Below the pieces are notes generated by a model. That model ran no database searches, was not told the origin of the DNA, and saw only the letters and a list, made by a program, of their open reading frames with translations. This document shows, piece after piece, positions 52,061 through 61,777 of a stretch of DNA of 64,000 nt (position 1 is its first letter; each line of letters begins with the position of its first letter). The translations under genes were made by a program, and so were the position numbers. The stretch is from Nesterenkonia sp. PF2B19. Lineage in GTDB: Bacteria > Actinomycetota > Actinomycetes > Actinomycetales > Micrococcaceae. The stretch is taken from NCBI RefSeq assembly GCF_001758425.2, contig NZ_MDSS02000012.1, positions 1 to 64,000 on the forward strand. Reading direction: 5' to 3'.

Positions 52061-52968
52061 ATGACCCACTCTGACCAGTCTCAGCCTCTGGCCGCCCAGG
52101 CGGTCGCCCCTGCCAGCTTCGCCGTCGACGACCTTCCCAAGCGGGCGATCGGCATCGACGTGGGCGGCACCGGCATCAAGGGCGGGATCGTCAACCTCCA
52201 GAAGGGCAAGCTGACCGGCGAGCGGTTCCGCATCCCGACGCCGAGGCCGGCCACGCCGGAGGCCGTCGCGGAGGTCATCAGCACCATCCTGGAGGAGCTG
52301 CTGGGGCGCGAGAAGGCGCCCTCCCGCGATGAGCTGGCCGTCGGCGTCCTGGTGCCCGGCATCGTGATCGACAACGTCGTGCTCTCCGCCGCCAACATCG
52401 ACGACTCCTGGATCGAATGCGACGCCGGTGAGCTGCTGCGCCCGCTGCCCGGTGACGTCTCCACGCTCAACGACGCCGACGGCGCCGGTCTGGCTGAGGC
52501 ACGGTACGGCGCTGGCGCTGGACGCGCGGGCAGCGTGCTCACCGTCACTCTGGGCACGGGGATCGGCTCTGCCTGGTGCATGACGGGGTGCTGGTCCCCA
52601 ACAGCGAGCTGGGGCACCTGGAGTTCGAAGGAGAGGTCGCCGAGCAGAAGGCCTCGGCCGCGGCCCGCGAACGCGTCGACATGCCCTGGGACGAGTACGG
52701 GCGGCTCCTGGACCGCTACCTCACTCACGTCGAGCGCCTGTTCTCCCCCTCCCAGTTCATCATCGGCGGGGGCATCTCCAAGCGCAGCGAGGACTTCCTC
52801 CCCCACGTGACCAGCACCCGCGCGCCGGTGGTGCCTGCCCAGCTGAAGAACAACGCGGGCATCGTCGGCGCGGCGCTCTTCGGCGCCGAGCAGCGCGCCC
52901 TGGCGCGGCGTTCCGCGGCCGTGGACCCGCAGCAGGAGGCCGCTGAGAAGATCAGCGCGGACGCCTGA
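52061..52968 (+). CDS. ppgK: polyphosphate glucokinase, frameshifted
   Basis: About 302 residues. This ROK-type sugar kinase phosphorylates glucose using polyphosphate or ATP and is typical of Actinobacteria. Phosphate loop IGIDVGGTGIKGGIV, the TLGTGIGSAL region, LGHLEFEG and the ending LKNNAGIVGAALF are present. A missing C near 52570 (TCTGCCTGG for TCTGCCCTGG) shifts the frame inside GTGIGSAL. A TATCCT -10 at 51913-51918 lies about 140 bp upstream. The remaining 254-bp gap after map shows nothing else. Confidence 0.92.
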
Positions 52969-53019
52969 GCGGCCGCCCTGCAGGAGGGCTTCCTCCGTCG
53001 CGGGCGCTGAGCCCTTTGG

Positions 53020-53025
53020 TATAGT
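53020..53025 (+). promoter_or_regulatory. -10 element of the tRNA-Val gene
   Basis: TATAGT lies 65 bp before the mature tRNA. The matching -35 region is weak. It is the best -10 in the 121 bp between ppgK and the tRNA. Confidence 0.5.
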
Positions 53026-53089
53026 GCTGTGGCCGGCGCGCCCGTCCCGACGTCATTGCGCCTGTCACGGGAACGCGGCCGCCGTGCCC

Positions 53090-53162
53090 GGGCCTTTAGC
53101 TCAGCTGGTAGAGCATCGCGTTTACACCGCGAGTGTCATCGGTTCGATCCCGGTAGGGCCCA
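53090..53162 (+). tRNA. tRNA-Val (anticodon TAC)
   Basis: The 73-base gene folds into a full cloverleaf. The acceptor stem pairs GGGCCTT with AGGGCCC (one G-U). The D-arm is GCTC-AGCTGGTA-GAGC, the anticodon arm TCGCG-TTTACAC-CGCGA with anticodon TAC, and the T-arm ATCGG-TTCGATC-CCGGT. CCA is not encoded. A strong hairpin follows at once. Confidence 0.96.
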
Positions 53163-53163
53163 C

Positions 53164-53196
53164 CGATGCCCGGCACGGTCTCCGTGCCGGGCATCG
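53164..53196 (+). terminator. terminator after tRNA-Val
   Basis: A perfect 15-bp stem (53164-53178 with 53182-53196) around a TCT loop begins right after the tRNA, followed by TCGTTCC. It should end the tRNA transcript. Confidence 0.88.
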
Positions 53197-53397
53197 TCGT
53201 TCCCGCAGCAGCTTCCGCTCCGGCCATGCCGCGCGGCCACAGACCGCGCCTCACGGTCGAGCAGCCATCCTCACCACAGCACCCACCGGGTACGGTGGAC
53301 GGATCCTGAGACGCATCTCTGGTTCTGAGGGGAGGACACAGTCGCACAGGGCCCGGTCCTGGCCGGTCGGCGGGGACGGGCGTGCCGTCTGCAGATC

Positions 53398-56300
53398 ATG
53401 GTGGTTGTCGAGGTGCTGGGGCCGGTGCAGGTCAGACGCGACGACGGCACCGTCGTCCGTCCGCCAGGCCTGCAGGCGCTGCTGCTGAGCATGCTGGTCG
53501 TGGACGCAGACCAGATCGTCACGACGGATCGGCTGATCGACGTCATGTGGGGCGCTGCCCCGGATGATCGTGCTGCTCATCGCCTGCAGTCCCATATCCA
53601 CCGGCTGCGCCGCACACTCGACACCGGTGCCACGATCGAGGCCGACGGCGGCGGGTACCGTCTGAGCCTCGAAGGCGGGGCTGTCGACGCGGTCCGCTTC
53701 GAGAAGCTCCTCGCGGAGGCACGGAGGGCGGCCGAGATCGGCGACCATGACCAGGTGGTGACGCTGTGTCGCGACGCTCTCTCCCTGTGGCGGGGCGCAC
53801 CGTTCGAGACCATCGAGACCACACGTCTGGCCGGAGCATCGCGGCGCCTCCACGACCTTCGCTCGTCCACCTGGGAACTGCTGCTGGCCTCGGAGCTGTC
53901 CCGGGGAAACCACGAGACGGTGGCGCGAGAGATCGAGCCGCTGGTCCGTGAGCACCCGCTCCGCGAGCGCCTCCACGAACTGCTCGTCACGGCCCTCTCC
54001 CTCTCCGGTCACCACGCCGACGCGCTGGGGGCCTGTGAACGCGCCAGGACATGGCTTCTGGATGAGCTCGGCGTCGAGCCCGGACCCCGGCTGCGAGAGC
54101 TGCATCGCATGGTCCTCGCCGAGGAAGCGATACTCGTCGACCCGGGCACGTCCGTCCCGAAGCCGTCCCGCCAGGTTCCCGCCCAGCTGCCGGTGTGTCC
54201 CCGTGTCTTCGTCGGCCGCACGGACGTCCTTCGGGAGCTTGACGAGGGGAGGAGCCGTGCTGTCGATCCGGTCAGGATCTTCTGCCTGACCGGTGGCGCC
54301 GGCACTGGCAAGACGGCGCTGGCCGTCTCGTGGGGACATGCGGTCACAGGCGACTTCCCGGACGGACAGCTGTACATCGATCTGCGGGGCTTCGGCCCGG
54401 ATGAGCCTCGGGACCCTACGGAAGCACTGCCCGGACTTCTCACTGCTCTGGGCGTCCCGACGGCGGAGATTCCTGATGGCGAGCACGAACGATCAGCCCT
54501 GTTCCGATCGGCCATGTCAGGTCGTCGGATGCTGGTGGTGCTCGACAACGCCAAGGACGCCGACCACGTCCGGCCTCTGCTCCCGGGGACATCGGAGTCA
54601 GTCACCGTCGTGACCAGTCGTTCGCAGCTGACCGGACTGGTCGTGCAGGAAGGTGCGCATCGCCTCCCGTTGGGTCCGCTCTCCCCGGAGGAGACTCAGC
54701 AGCTCATCGCGGACCTGGGCCTGCCGCTGGATGACTCACAGGCCGATTCCCTGGCAGCAGTCTGCTCGCGCCTCCCCCTGGCCCTGCGTATCGCAGCCGA
54801 GCGTATGCGGTCAGGAGGCGCCCAGGAACTGGACGCGCTCCTCGCCTCGCCCCAGGACGTCCCTCCTGACGCCGGGGCTCGGCTGGACGTGTTGGACGTC
54901 GGAGAGGACCGGGCGTCCGTTCGCGGCGTCTTCTCCTGGTCCTACCGTCACCTGGACCATGACTCCGCATGGATCTTCCGATGCTTCGGCATCTCACCGT
55001 CCGCTGAACTGAGCCTGGGTCCGCTCTCAGCGCTCGCCCACCTCGATGAACGCGCCACCCGGCGCGGCGTGGAGACGCTCCGGCGTGCTCATCTGGTCGA
55101 GCCGGTGTCCCGGGGGCGCTACCGGCTTCATGACCTGCTTCGGGTCTACGCGATCGAGCTCTCCGAGAATCACGATCCGGAGTCGGCGCGGCAGCGAGCC
55201 TTCGCCCGGCTGTGCGATCACTATCTCGAGCGGGCGCCTTGGCCATGGTGGTCCGCATGCCCCACCAGACCGACCATCCCAGCATCCAGGACCTGGCAGG
55301 CAGGGCGAAGGCGACAGGAGCCGACGTCGACGTCCGGTCAGCCATCACCTGGCTCACCACCGAACGTGAGAATCTCGTCCTCACCTCGGAGGAGGCCGCC
55401 CGCCGCGGGGGCCATCCCTTCTCCACAGACCTCTCCGAGATCATCTGGCGCGATCTGTACCATGATGAGGCCCATGTGCTGGCGGAGCGACTGCATGGCG
55501 CTGCGCTCCGAGCGGCTCGCCATGTCGACGATGCTTCTGGGGAGGGCACTGCGCATCGACGTCTTGCCATCACCGCGGTGAACCGTGCGCGTCTCGACGA
55601 GGCCCAGCATCACGCCGCACGCGCCCTGGAGCTCCACGCGACGGCCGATGCCCTCAAGGAGATCGCCGCTGACCGGGACACGCTCGGTGCGTTGAGCTTC
55701 TACCGTTGTCGTCCGGCCGACGCGGGTGCGCACTTCGAATCCTCGGCTCACGCTCACGAGGAGCTGGCAGATCCGCGAGGGGGCTGCGCCATGGCCAATG
55801 CCGGTCTGGTCCATCAGCGGATGGGGCGCTTGGACGATGCCCTGTTCTGGCTGGGGAAGGCACTGGACTACAGCCACCAGCACCACCAGACGTCTGATGA
55901 ATGCTCCGCCTGTGCGTCCCTCTCCCTGGTGCACAGAGAACGGGGCGAACTCGAGACATCTCTGAGATGCGCCGAGCAGGCCATTGCCCTGGCACAGGAC
56001 ATTGCGGCCGCGGACCTCGAAGGTTTCGCCCGGGCGGAGATGGGCAAGACGTCATGGCTGTCGGGTGAGACCGCCACAGGGCAGCACCTGCTGGACCAGG
56101 CGCTCGACGTGGCAGAGCGACTTGTGATCGAGGACCTGGCGTCGGAGGCCCGGTTCGGTCTCGGGGAGATCGCTCTTGACCGCGGGGACCTCCACCGTGC
56201 GGTCGGCCTCTTCACTGCGGCCCTCGACGTCTCGGACCAGTATTGGTACGAGTTGGCCCAAGCCCATAGGGGGCTGGCCCGGACCTTCGACGCGCTCGGC

Positions 56301-56414
56301 TCAGTCGACGAAGCGACGGAGGCCTGGCGGCGGGCCGCGGAGATCTATACGGCTGTCGATCATCCTGACGCCGAGGCGCTGCGACGACGGGCGGCGGGCG
56401 GACCCGCTCCGTGA
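53398..56414 (+). CDS. AfsR-like SARP regulator: BTAD, NB-ARC and TPR domains (first copy), frameshifted
   Basis: About 1005 residues. An OmpR-type winged helix (residues 5-90, VVVEVLGPVQVRRDDG) and BTAD domain (to about 245, ending LGVEPGPRL) form the SARP DNA-binding part. A STAND ATPase follows (VFVGRTDVLREL, P-loop GGAGTGKTAL near 299, MLVVLDNAKD). The last 400 residues are TPR-like helices. A lost base near 55240 separates HYLERA from LAMVVRMPHQTDHPS. AfsR proteins activate target promoters after ATP-driven or kinase-driven switching. It is a clear paralogue of the gene at 57015, and a small gene lies antisense between them. Confidence 0.88.
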
Positions 56415-56426
56415 GCGCCGGGGACA

Positions 56427-56714
56427 TCAGCGCCGAGCTGGGCCGCACGGGGTCAGCCTCCGCGGACCCGGCCGCTCGCCCTCACGGCAGATACCCGTAG
56501 GCGCAGCCGTGGCCCGGGCGACCATGTCGTCGTGCCGCCGCCGCGCTTCCCAGCCGACCAGTCGGCGCCGGTGGATCTCCTGGGGCCCCGGCCGCTCGCG
56601 TCGGACGACGCAGATCTCCTCGCAGCGGCTGGCCCACAGCACCAGGCGCGCGCCCAGCTCGTAGGCCAGCCGCCGCGCGGCGGGGATGCTGTGGACATCG
56701 ATGATGCTGGTCAT
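56427..56714 (-). CDS. small protein between two SARP genes, predicted SARP target
   Basis: 95 residues from the ATG at 56714, with a good AGGAG five bases upstream. The first 50 residues (MTSIIDVHSIPAARRLAYEL, then GARLVLWASRCEE) look like real protein with an amphipathic helix. The last 20 are Arg/Pro-rich and may be altered by a frame error. There is no signal peptide or clear membrane segment. I do not recognise the family. Three heptamers at 56785-56813 lie about 70 bp upstream in the orientation and phase expected for SARP activation. By position and size it resembles afsS, the small target next to afsR in Streptomyces, although the sequences are not alike. Confidence 0.6.
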   Translation of the reverse strand: MTSIIDVHSIPAARRLAYELGARLVLWASRCEEICVVRRERPGPQEIHRRRLVGWEARRRHDDMVARATAAPTGICREGERPGPRRLTPCGPARR

Positions 56715-57014
56715 GGTTCTCCTCACGCAGACATGTCTCCGGCTGCAGGTCCCCTCCTCGTATGGCTCCACTGTGCCGACACCGCCTCACAGTCTCCTCA
56801 CACGGGCCTCACACGCCCTTCTGCAGCGGTCCGCTCAGCCGCTGACCTGGGACGTCTCCTCTCCATCGGCGCCGAAGAGTTCTCGGAGAGCGCTGCGGCA
56901 CGGTACCGTGTCATCGTCGGGCACGGTCGTCGCAACGGGAGGGGAGGATCGCCCCGGCGGTCGCGGGCGCCGCCATCCGGAGGCACCGCTCCGGAGTCTG
57001 CCGGGGATCATGAC
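56715..57014. promoter_or_regulatory. 300-bp region between the small gene and the second SARP gene
   Basis: No further gene is convincing here. It holds the heptamer array at 56785-56813 and, on the minus strand, a CACAGT (56775-56770) as candidate -10 for the small gene. I see no clear promoter for the second SARP gene. Confidence 0.4.
56785..56813 (-). promoter_or_regulatory. SARP-type operator: three TGTGAGG heptamers at 11-bp spacing
   Basis: CCTCACA occurs exactly at 56785, 56796 and 56807 (TGTGAGG on the minus strand). On the minus strand the last heptamer ends nine bases before CACAGT, a candidate -10, and the expected -35 position reads AGGAGA, which is poor. Heptamers in 11-bp phase about 8 bp from the -10 with no good -35 are the known layout of SARP-dependent promoters. 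Confidence 0.62.
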
Positions 57015-60000
57015 ATGCCGATCTTCGAGGTGCTGGGGCCTGTACGCGTTCGTCGCGATGACGGCAGCACACTCACCCCGACAGGTCTGCAGTCCCAGCT
57101 GCTGGGGCTGCTCCTGGCGAACCCCGGCCGCCTGCTGACCCATGACCGGCTCGCCGACGCGATGTGGGGATGCCCGGCGGATCCGCGGATGGTCCATCGC
57201 CTGCAGACGCACGTGCATCGCCTGCGCTCCGCCGTCGGCGACCTGCCCCTGGCCGCGGACCCCGGTGGGTACCGGCTTCAGATCACCGCGGAACAGACCG
57301 ACGCCGGACGGTTCGAGTCCCTGGTCTCCGCGGCGGCCGACGTCGCCGCCCAGCAGCCAGCCCAGGCCGCGGCACTCGCCCGTGAAGCCCTGAACCTCTG
57401 GCGCGGACGACCGTTCCACGGCCTGGAGACCGAGGAGACCGCGGCGGCATCTGTGCGCCTGCAGCATCTGCGGGTCACCGCGTGGGAGGAGCTCTACGCC
57501 GCTGAGCTGACCTGCGGGCATCATGCGCTCGTGGCCGACGAACTGCCACCTGTCGTCGATCAGCACCCGCTGCGTGAGCGCCTCCGCGAGCTGCTCATGA
57601 TGAGCCACGCCGCAGCGGGCCGTCAGGCCGACGCCCTGGCTGTCTTCCACGAGGCACGCTCGGTGCTGCGCCGGGAACTGGGTGTGGAACCGGGCCCTGG
57701 ACTGCAGGACCTGCAGGCGCGGATCCTCTCCGGTGCCGCACTGGACCATGACCGTCTTCCGCCTGCCGCGGCCCTCGAGGCGCTGTCACGCCAGCGGGCC
57801 GGCGTCCACGGGGCCTGCGCGGCTGTGGAGGTCCCAGCTCAGCTGCCCGCCCGGCCGCGAGGATTCATCGGACGCGACGCCGAGCAGAGTGAGCTCTGGA
57901 CGTGGCTGGACGATGACCATCGTCCGGCGTCGCTGTTCACACTCATCGGCGGCGCCGGCGTCGGCAAGACCGCCCTGGCTCTGCATTGGGCCCACGAGAT
58001 CGCCCACCGGTTCCCCGACGGTCACTTGGCGGTGGACCTGCGGGGGTACGGTCCCGAGGATCCCGTGCCTGCAGAACAGGCCCTCGCCGGGTTCCTGCGC
58101 GCTCTCGGCACGGACGTCGAACACGTCCCCGACGGACTCGACGAGCGCGCGGCGGCCTTCCGGTCCCAGACGGCGGAACGACGCCTGCTGATCCTGCTGG
58201 ACAACGCCCGCGATGTGTCCCAGGTGCGGCCGCTGCTGCCCGGAGGCTCCGGTTCCCTGGTCATCGTGACGAGCCGGACCGCGCTCACGGGGCTGGTGCT
58301 GCAGGAGGGCGCGCACCAGATCGCCCTCAGCACGATGGGCGACGACGACTCACGCCGCCTGCTCGGACAGCTGCTGGGCCCGGCGCCCAGCGCTGATCAG
58401 CTGGAGACCCTCGCCGACCGGTGTGCGCATCTGCCGCTGGCCCTGCGTGTCGCCGCCGAACGTGTCCGGGGGATCGGATCTGAGGACCTTCCGACGGTCC
58501 TGGAGGATCTCGAGGACCTGCAGGATCGACTCGACGTCCTCGACCTCCACGCCACCGGGGACCAGGCGTCCTCCATGCGAGCGGTGTTCTCCTGGTCGTA
58601 TCTGGGCCTCGAGCCGACCCCAGCCTGGCTGTTCCGCTGCTTCGGCGTCGCACCGGCCCATGAGCTCAGCCTCCAAGGCCTGTCCGCCCTGGCGGGGCTC
58701 GAGCTCCGCATCGTTCGGCAGGGGGTAGAGGGGCTGCGCCGAGCCCATCTGGTGGAGAGCTGCGGGCCTCACCGGTACCGCCTGCATGACCTCCTCCGCA
58801 GCTACGCGATCGAGCTCACCGAAGACCACGAGGGCGACACCGTCCGGGAGGCGTGTCTCGACCGTCTGTCCCGCCACTACCTTCGGGGCGTGGCGGCCGC
58901 TTTGGAGATCCTCATGCCCGAAGAGATGACCATCCCCGAGGCGCGGGATCTCCTCGACGCCGACACCGTCCGGCCGTTCAGCCGGAAGACGGACGCAGCG
59001 GAATGGCTCGAGCAGGAGCTGCCCCATCTGCTCGTCACCGCGGAGCACTGTGCCGATGGCGGCCAGCCGCGCTTCGCCGTCGTGCTGTCCAAGCTCCTGC
59101 GTCGCCACCTGGACCGCTCCCCCTATCTGCACAGCGCCCACCGGCTGCACACCGCAGCCTTCCTGGCCGGCCGCCGCCTGGAGGACCTGGCCGCACAGGG
59201 CCACTCACTGCGGATGCTGGGGCGAGTGGCCCTGCTGCGGGTGCAGCTGGAGGAGTCGCGTGAGCTGCTGGAGCGGTCCGTGGACTGTCACCTCCGAGCC
59301 GGAGAGGAGCGTGAGGCCGCCGTCACCCGAGGGCTGCTGGGAGGGGCCCACGCCTATCGCGGAGACATCCGCGGCGCCCTGCGCGAGCACCGATCCTCCG
59401 TGGACACGCTGCGGGCCCTCGACGACCCGGCGGTGTGCTTCTCCCTGGCCAACTGGGGGCTGGCCCACCATCTGCTGGGTGAGGCGGACGAGGCCCGCAG
59501 GCTCCTCCACGAAGCAGTCGACATCAGCCGGCAGCGCGGCTCGCCCTACGGCGAGTCCGTCGCCCTGCTGAACCTGACCCTGACCTACGCGAGCACCGGA
59601 GAGCATGAGGCTGCGTTGGACCTCGCCCGGCGGACGCTGCGACTGGCCACCAGGCTGGGGCGTCGCGCTCGCGCCTGCCAGGCCCTGGTCAGCGCCGGAG
59701 AGGCGCTCCACGGCGTGGGCCGGCGCAAGGTCGGTCACCGGCTCGTGCGGTTGGCCCTGACCGAGGCCGAGATCTGGGGCAGCGGGACATCATCGCCACC
59801 GCCCACCTGGCGCTCGGCGGCCTGACGCGAGAGGCCCGGGCGCTGCAGCACAGCAGGTCCCACCTGCTCATCTCTCTGGAGCAGGCGCGCGGGCACTGGG
59901 ACCTGGAGGCGCTGACCCTGATCAGTCTGGGCGAGACATGCTCCGCGACTCAGGACCCAGACGGTGCGCGGGAGGCATGGGGCCAGGCGCTGGCGATCTA

Positions 60001-60076
60001 CGAGCGGGTGGGCCACGCTCACACGCCGGTCCTGCGGCGTCGTCTTCAGGGCGTCGAGTCTCCGGCGGTCACCTGA
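57015..60076 (+). CDS. AfsR-like SARP regulator: BTAD, NB-ARC and TPR domains (second copy), frameshifted
   Basis: About 1020 residues from the ATG at 57015 (MPIFEVLGPVRVRRDDG). It has the same domain order as its neighbour: winged helix, BTAD (to LGVEPGPGL near residue 233), NB-ARC (GFIGRDAEQSELW, P-loop GGAGVGKTAL near 312, LLILLDNARD) and long TPR helices. A missing G near 59780 (TGGGGC for TGGGGGC) shifts the last 95 residues into the frame that begins GQRDIIATAHLALGGL and ends at 60076. The two copies are diverged along their whole length, so the duplication is not recent. Confidence 0.88.
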
Positions 60077-60145
60077 CGAGACGAGGGGGCTCCGACCGTG
60101 GGCTCGCGGTCTCCCGAACGGCCGGTCTCCGGACCGGCTCGCCCC

Positions 60146-60574
60146 TCAGAGGCCGACGGCGGGGATGATCTCTCGTTGCCACGCCTGACGACCATGGACG
60201 ACGAAGCGATGCTCGTAGCCGTCCCGGATGTCGACGACCACAGCGTTGGGCACCACAGGGACCATTCCGGCGATCCTCGTCCAGCCGAGGCGGAGGTCGG
60301 TGACCTCCTCCAGCGGCACGACCGCATCTCCCGTCTGGGCGTTCATGCGATGAGCCGCGGAGCGCAGCTGCCGATCCATCAGCGCGAGGTTTCCCTCAGA
60401 GCCCGGGGGATGGTCCTGACAGCCGCTCCTTGCTGCTCCGAGGACCACGACCGCGACATGGCCCGGCCTGACGGTGCGGACCTCAGCGCCGACGTCCTCG
60501 TGACCTGCCGCCCGGGCGCCTCTCCGGGTCGTCGTGGCCATGTCATGGCCCTCTGAGGAGGACACCTCTGTCAC
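60146..60574 (-). CDS. small PH/GRAM-like protein
   Basis: 142 residues from the GTG at 60574, which has GGGGAGG four bases upstream. The second half (DRQLRSAAHRMNAQTGDAVV, then PLEEVTDLRLGWTRI and GYEHRFVVHGRQAW) resembles bacterial PH/GRAM domains, in which a beta-barrel reads V-P-L-E-E-V before a positively charged strand. The first 50 residues are less convincing and may hold a frame error. It is divergent from nothing and lies between the second SARP gene (convergent) and the iron ABC operon. The family assignment is tentative. Confidence 0.5.
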   Translation of the reverse strand: MTEVSSSEGHDMATTTRRGARAAGHEDVGAEVRTVRPGHVAVVVLGAARSGCQDHPPGSEGNLALMDRQLRSAAHRMNAQTGDAVVPLEEVTDLRLGWTRIAGMVPVVPNAVVVDIRDGYEHRFVVHGRQAWQREIIPAVGL

Positions 60575-60613
60575 AGACCTCCCCTGGACCGAGATGGCCC
60601 GAGGTGGTCGAAC

Positions 60614-61777
60614 TCAGTGCTGAGGCTCCGATTCCGGATAGGCGACCCCGGGCCCGGCGACGGCCAGCCGCACGACCGCGCCCGGCGGCAGCGGATCGGC
60701 GTTGAGCCGGCGCACGCGGATGGGCTCCTCGAGTCCGTCCACCGACACCACAGCCGTGGTGTCATGCCCGAAGTACTGCGAGGTCAGCACCTCGGCACGG
60801 ACGCCTTCGTCGGCCAGCACGATCTGCTCCGGACGAAGCATGACGGTGGCCGATGCGTCCGCGGTGCGCCAGCTCCGATCCTCGGCCGACTCCTCCGGTT
60901 CGGAACGCACCACCGAGACGTCTCCGAGCACAGTGGACGCCACGCCGGGACTGCGCAGGCGGGCCGGCAGCAGCACGGCCTCGCCCAGGAACCTGGCAGT
61001 GCGCGCATCACGGGGGCGGCGGTAGATCTCCTCCGGGGTGCCCGTCTGGGCCAGCCGCCCGTCCCGCAGCACGGCCACCTGGTCGGCGAAGGACAGGGCC
61101 TCGTCCTGGTCGTGGGTCACCAGCACGGTGGTGGTCCCGGTCGAGGCGAGGATCTCACGGACGGCCTGCCGAGTGATCTCCCGCAGACCTGCGTCCAAGG
61201 CGGAGAACGGCTCGTCCAACAGGATGACCTCCGGACGCCGGGCCAGTGCGCGGGCCAACGCCACCCGCTGCCGCTGGCCTCCGGAGAGCTGATCGGGCCG
61301 CCGTCGCGCGTGGGAGCGGTCCAGGCTCACCAGGTCCAGCAGCTCCTCGACGCGGCGCCTCGCCTCCCCGCGCCGGATGCCCTTCGGCAGTCCGAAGGCG
61401 ATGTTTCCTGCCACGTCGAGATGCGGGAACAGGGCCCCGTCCTGTGCCACCAGACCGATGCTGCGCCGGTGGGCGGGCACCTGGGTGACCTCCTGCCCGC
61501 GCAGGGACACCGTGCCGGTTGCGGGGCGGAGGAACCCGGCGATCACCCGCAGCAGCGAGGTCTTGCCGGAACCGGACGGTCCCACGATCGCGGTGGTGCT
61601 GCCGGGCGCCACCTCCAGGTCCACGCCCTGGAGGACCGGGGTGCCCCGCCCGAAGCCGACCGAGGCGCCCACCACCTGCAGTCCCGGCCGCTCAGCACCG
61701 GCCCCCAAGACGGCGGTCTGTCTCGCCGCATCGATTGGTGCGCCCGCGGGACTCGTGGTCAATGCCGGAGTGGTCAT
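60614..61777 (-). CDS. fbpC: iron(III)-type ABC transporter ATP-binding protein (FbpC-like)
   Basis: 387 residues from the ATG at 61777, with AGGAGG upstream; its ATGA overlaps the permease stop. ATPase motifs: Walker A GPSGSGKTS, signature LSGGQRQRVALARAL, Walker B ILLDEPFSALD, and LVTHDQDEAL. A C-terminal TOBE-like domain of about 110 residues follows (VMLRPEQIVL, YFGHDTTAVV). It powers the permease next to it. The family also transports thiamine and 2-aminoethylphosphonate, but the whole operon fits iron best. Confidence 0.88.
   Translation of the reverse strand: MTTPALTTSPAGAPIDAARQTAVLGAGAERPGLQVVGASVGFGRGTPVLQGVDLEVAPGSTTAIVGPSGSGKTSLLRVIAGFLRPATGTVSLRGQEVTQVPAHRRSIGLVAQDGALFPHLDVAGNIAFGLPKGIRRGEARRRVEELLDLVSLDRSHARRRPDQLSGGQRQRVALARALARRPEVILLDEPFSALDAGLREITRQAVREILASTGTTTVLVTHDQDEALSFADQVAVLRDGRLAQTGTPEEIYRRPRDARTARFLGEAVLLPARLRSPGVASTVLGDVSVVRSEPEESAEDRSWRTADASATVMLRPEQIVLADEGVRAEVLTSQYFGHDTTAVVSVDGLEEPIRVRRLNADPLPPGAVVRLAVAGPGVAYPESEPQH

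Noticed and set aside
53249-53275. CCTCACG and CCTCACC before the first SARP gene as a second SARP operator
   Set aside because: The two units are 20 bp apart, not 11 or 22, and differ in the last base; this is no better than chance.
53090-60076. The tRNA-Val gene as an integration site for the SARP region
   Set aside because: No integrase, no direct repeat of the tRNA 3' end and no shift in base composition was seen.
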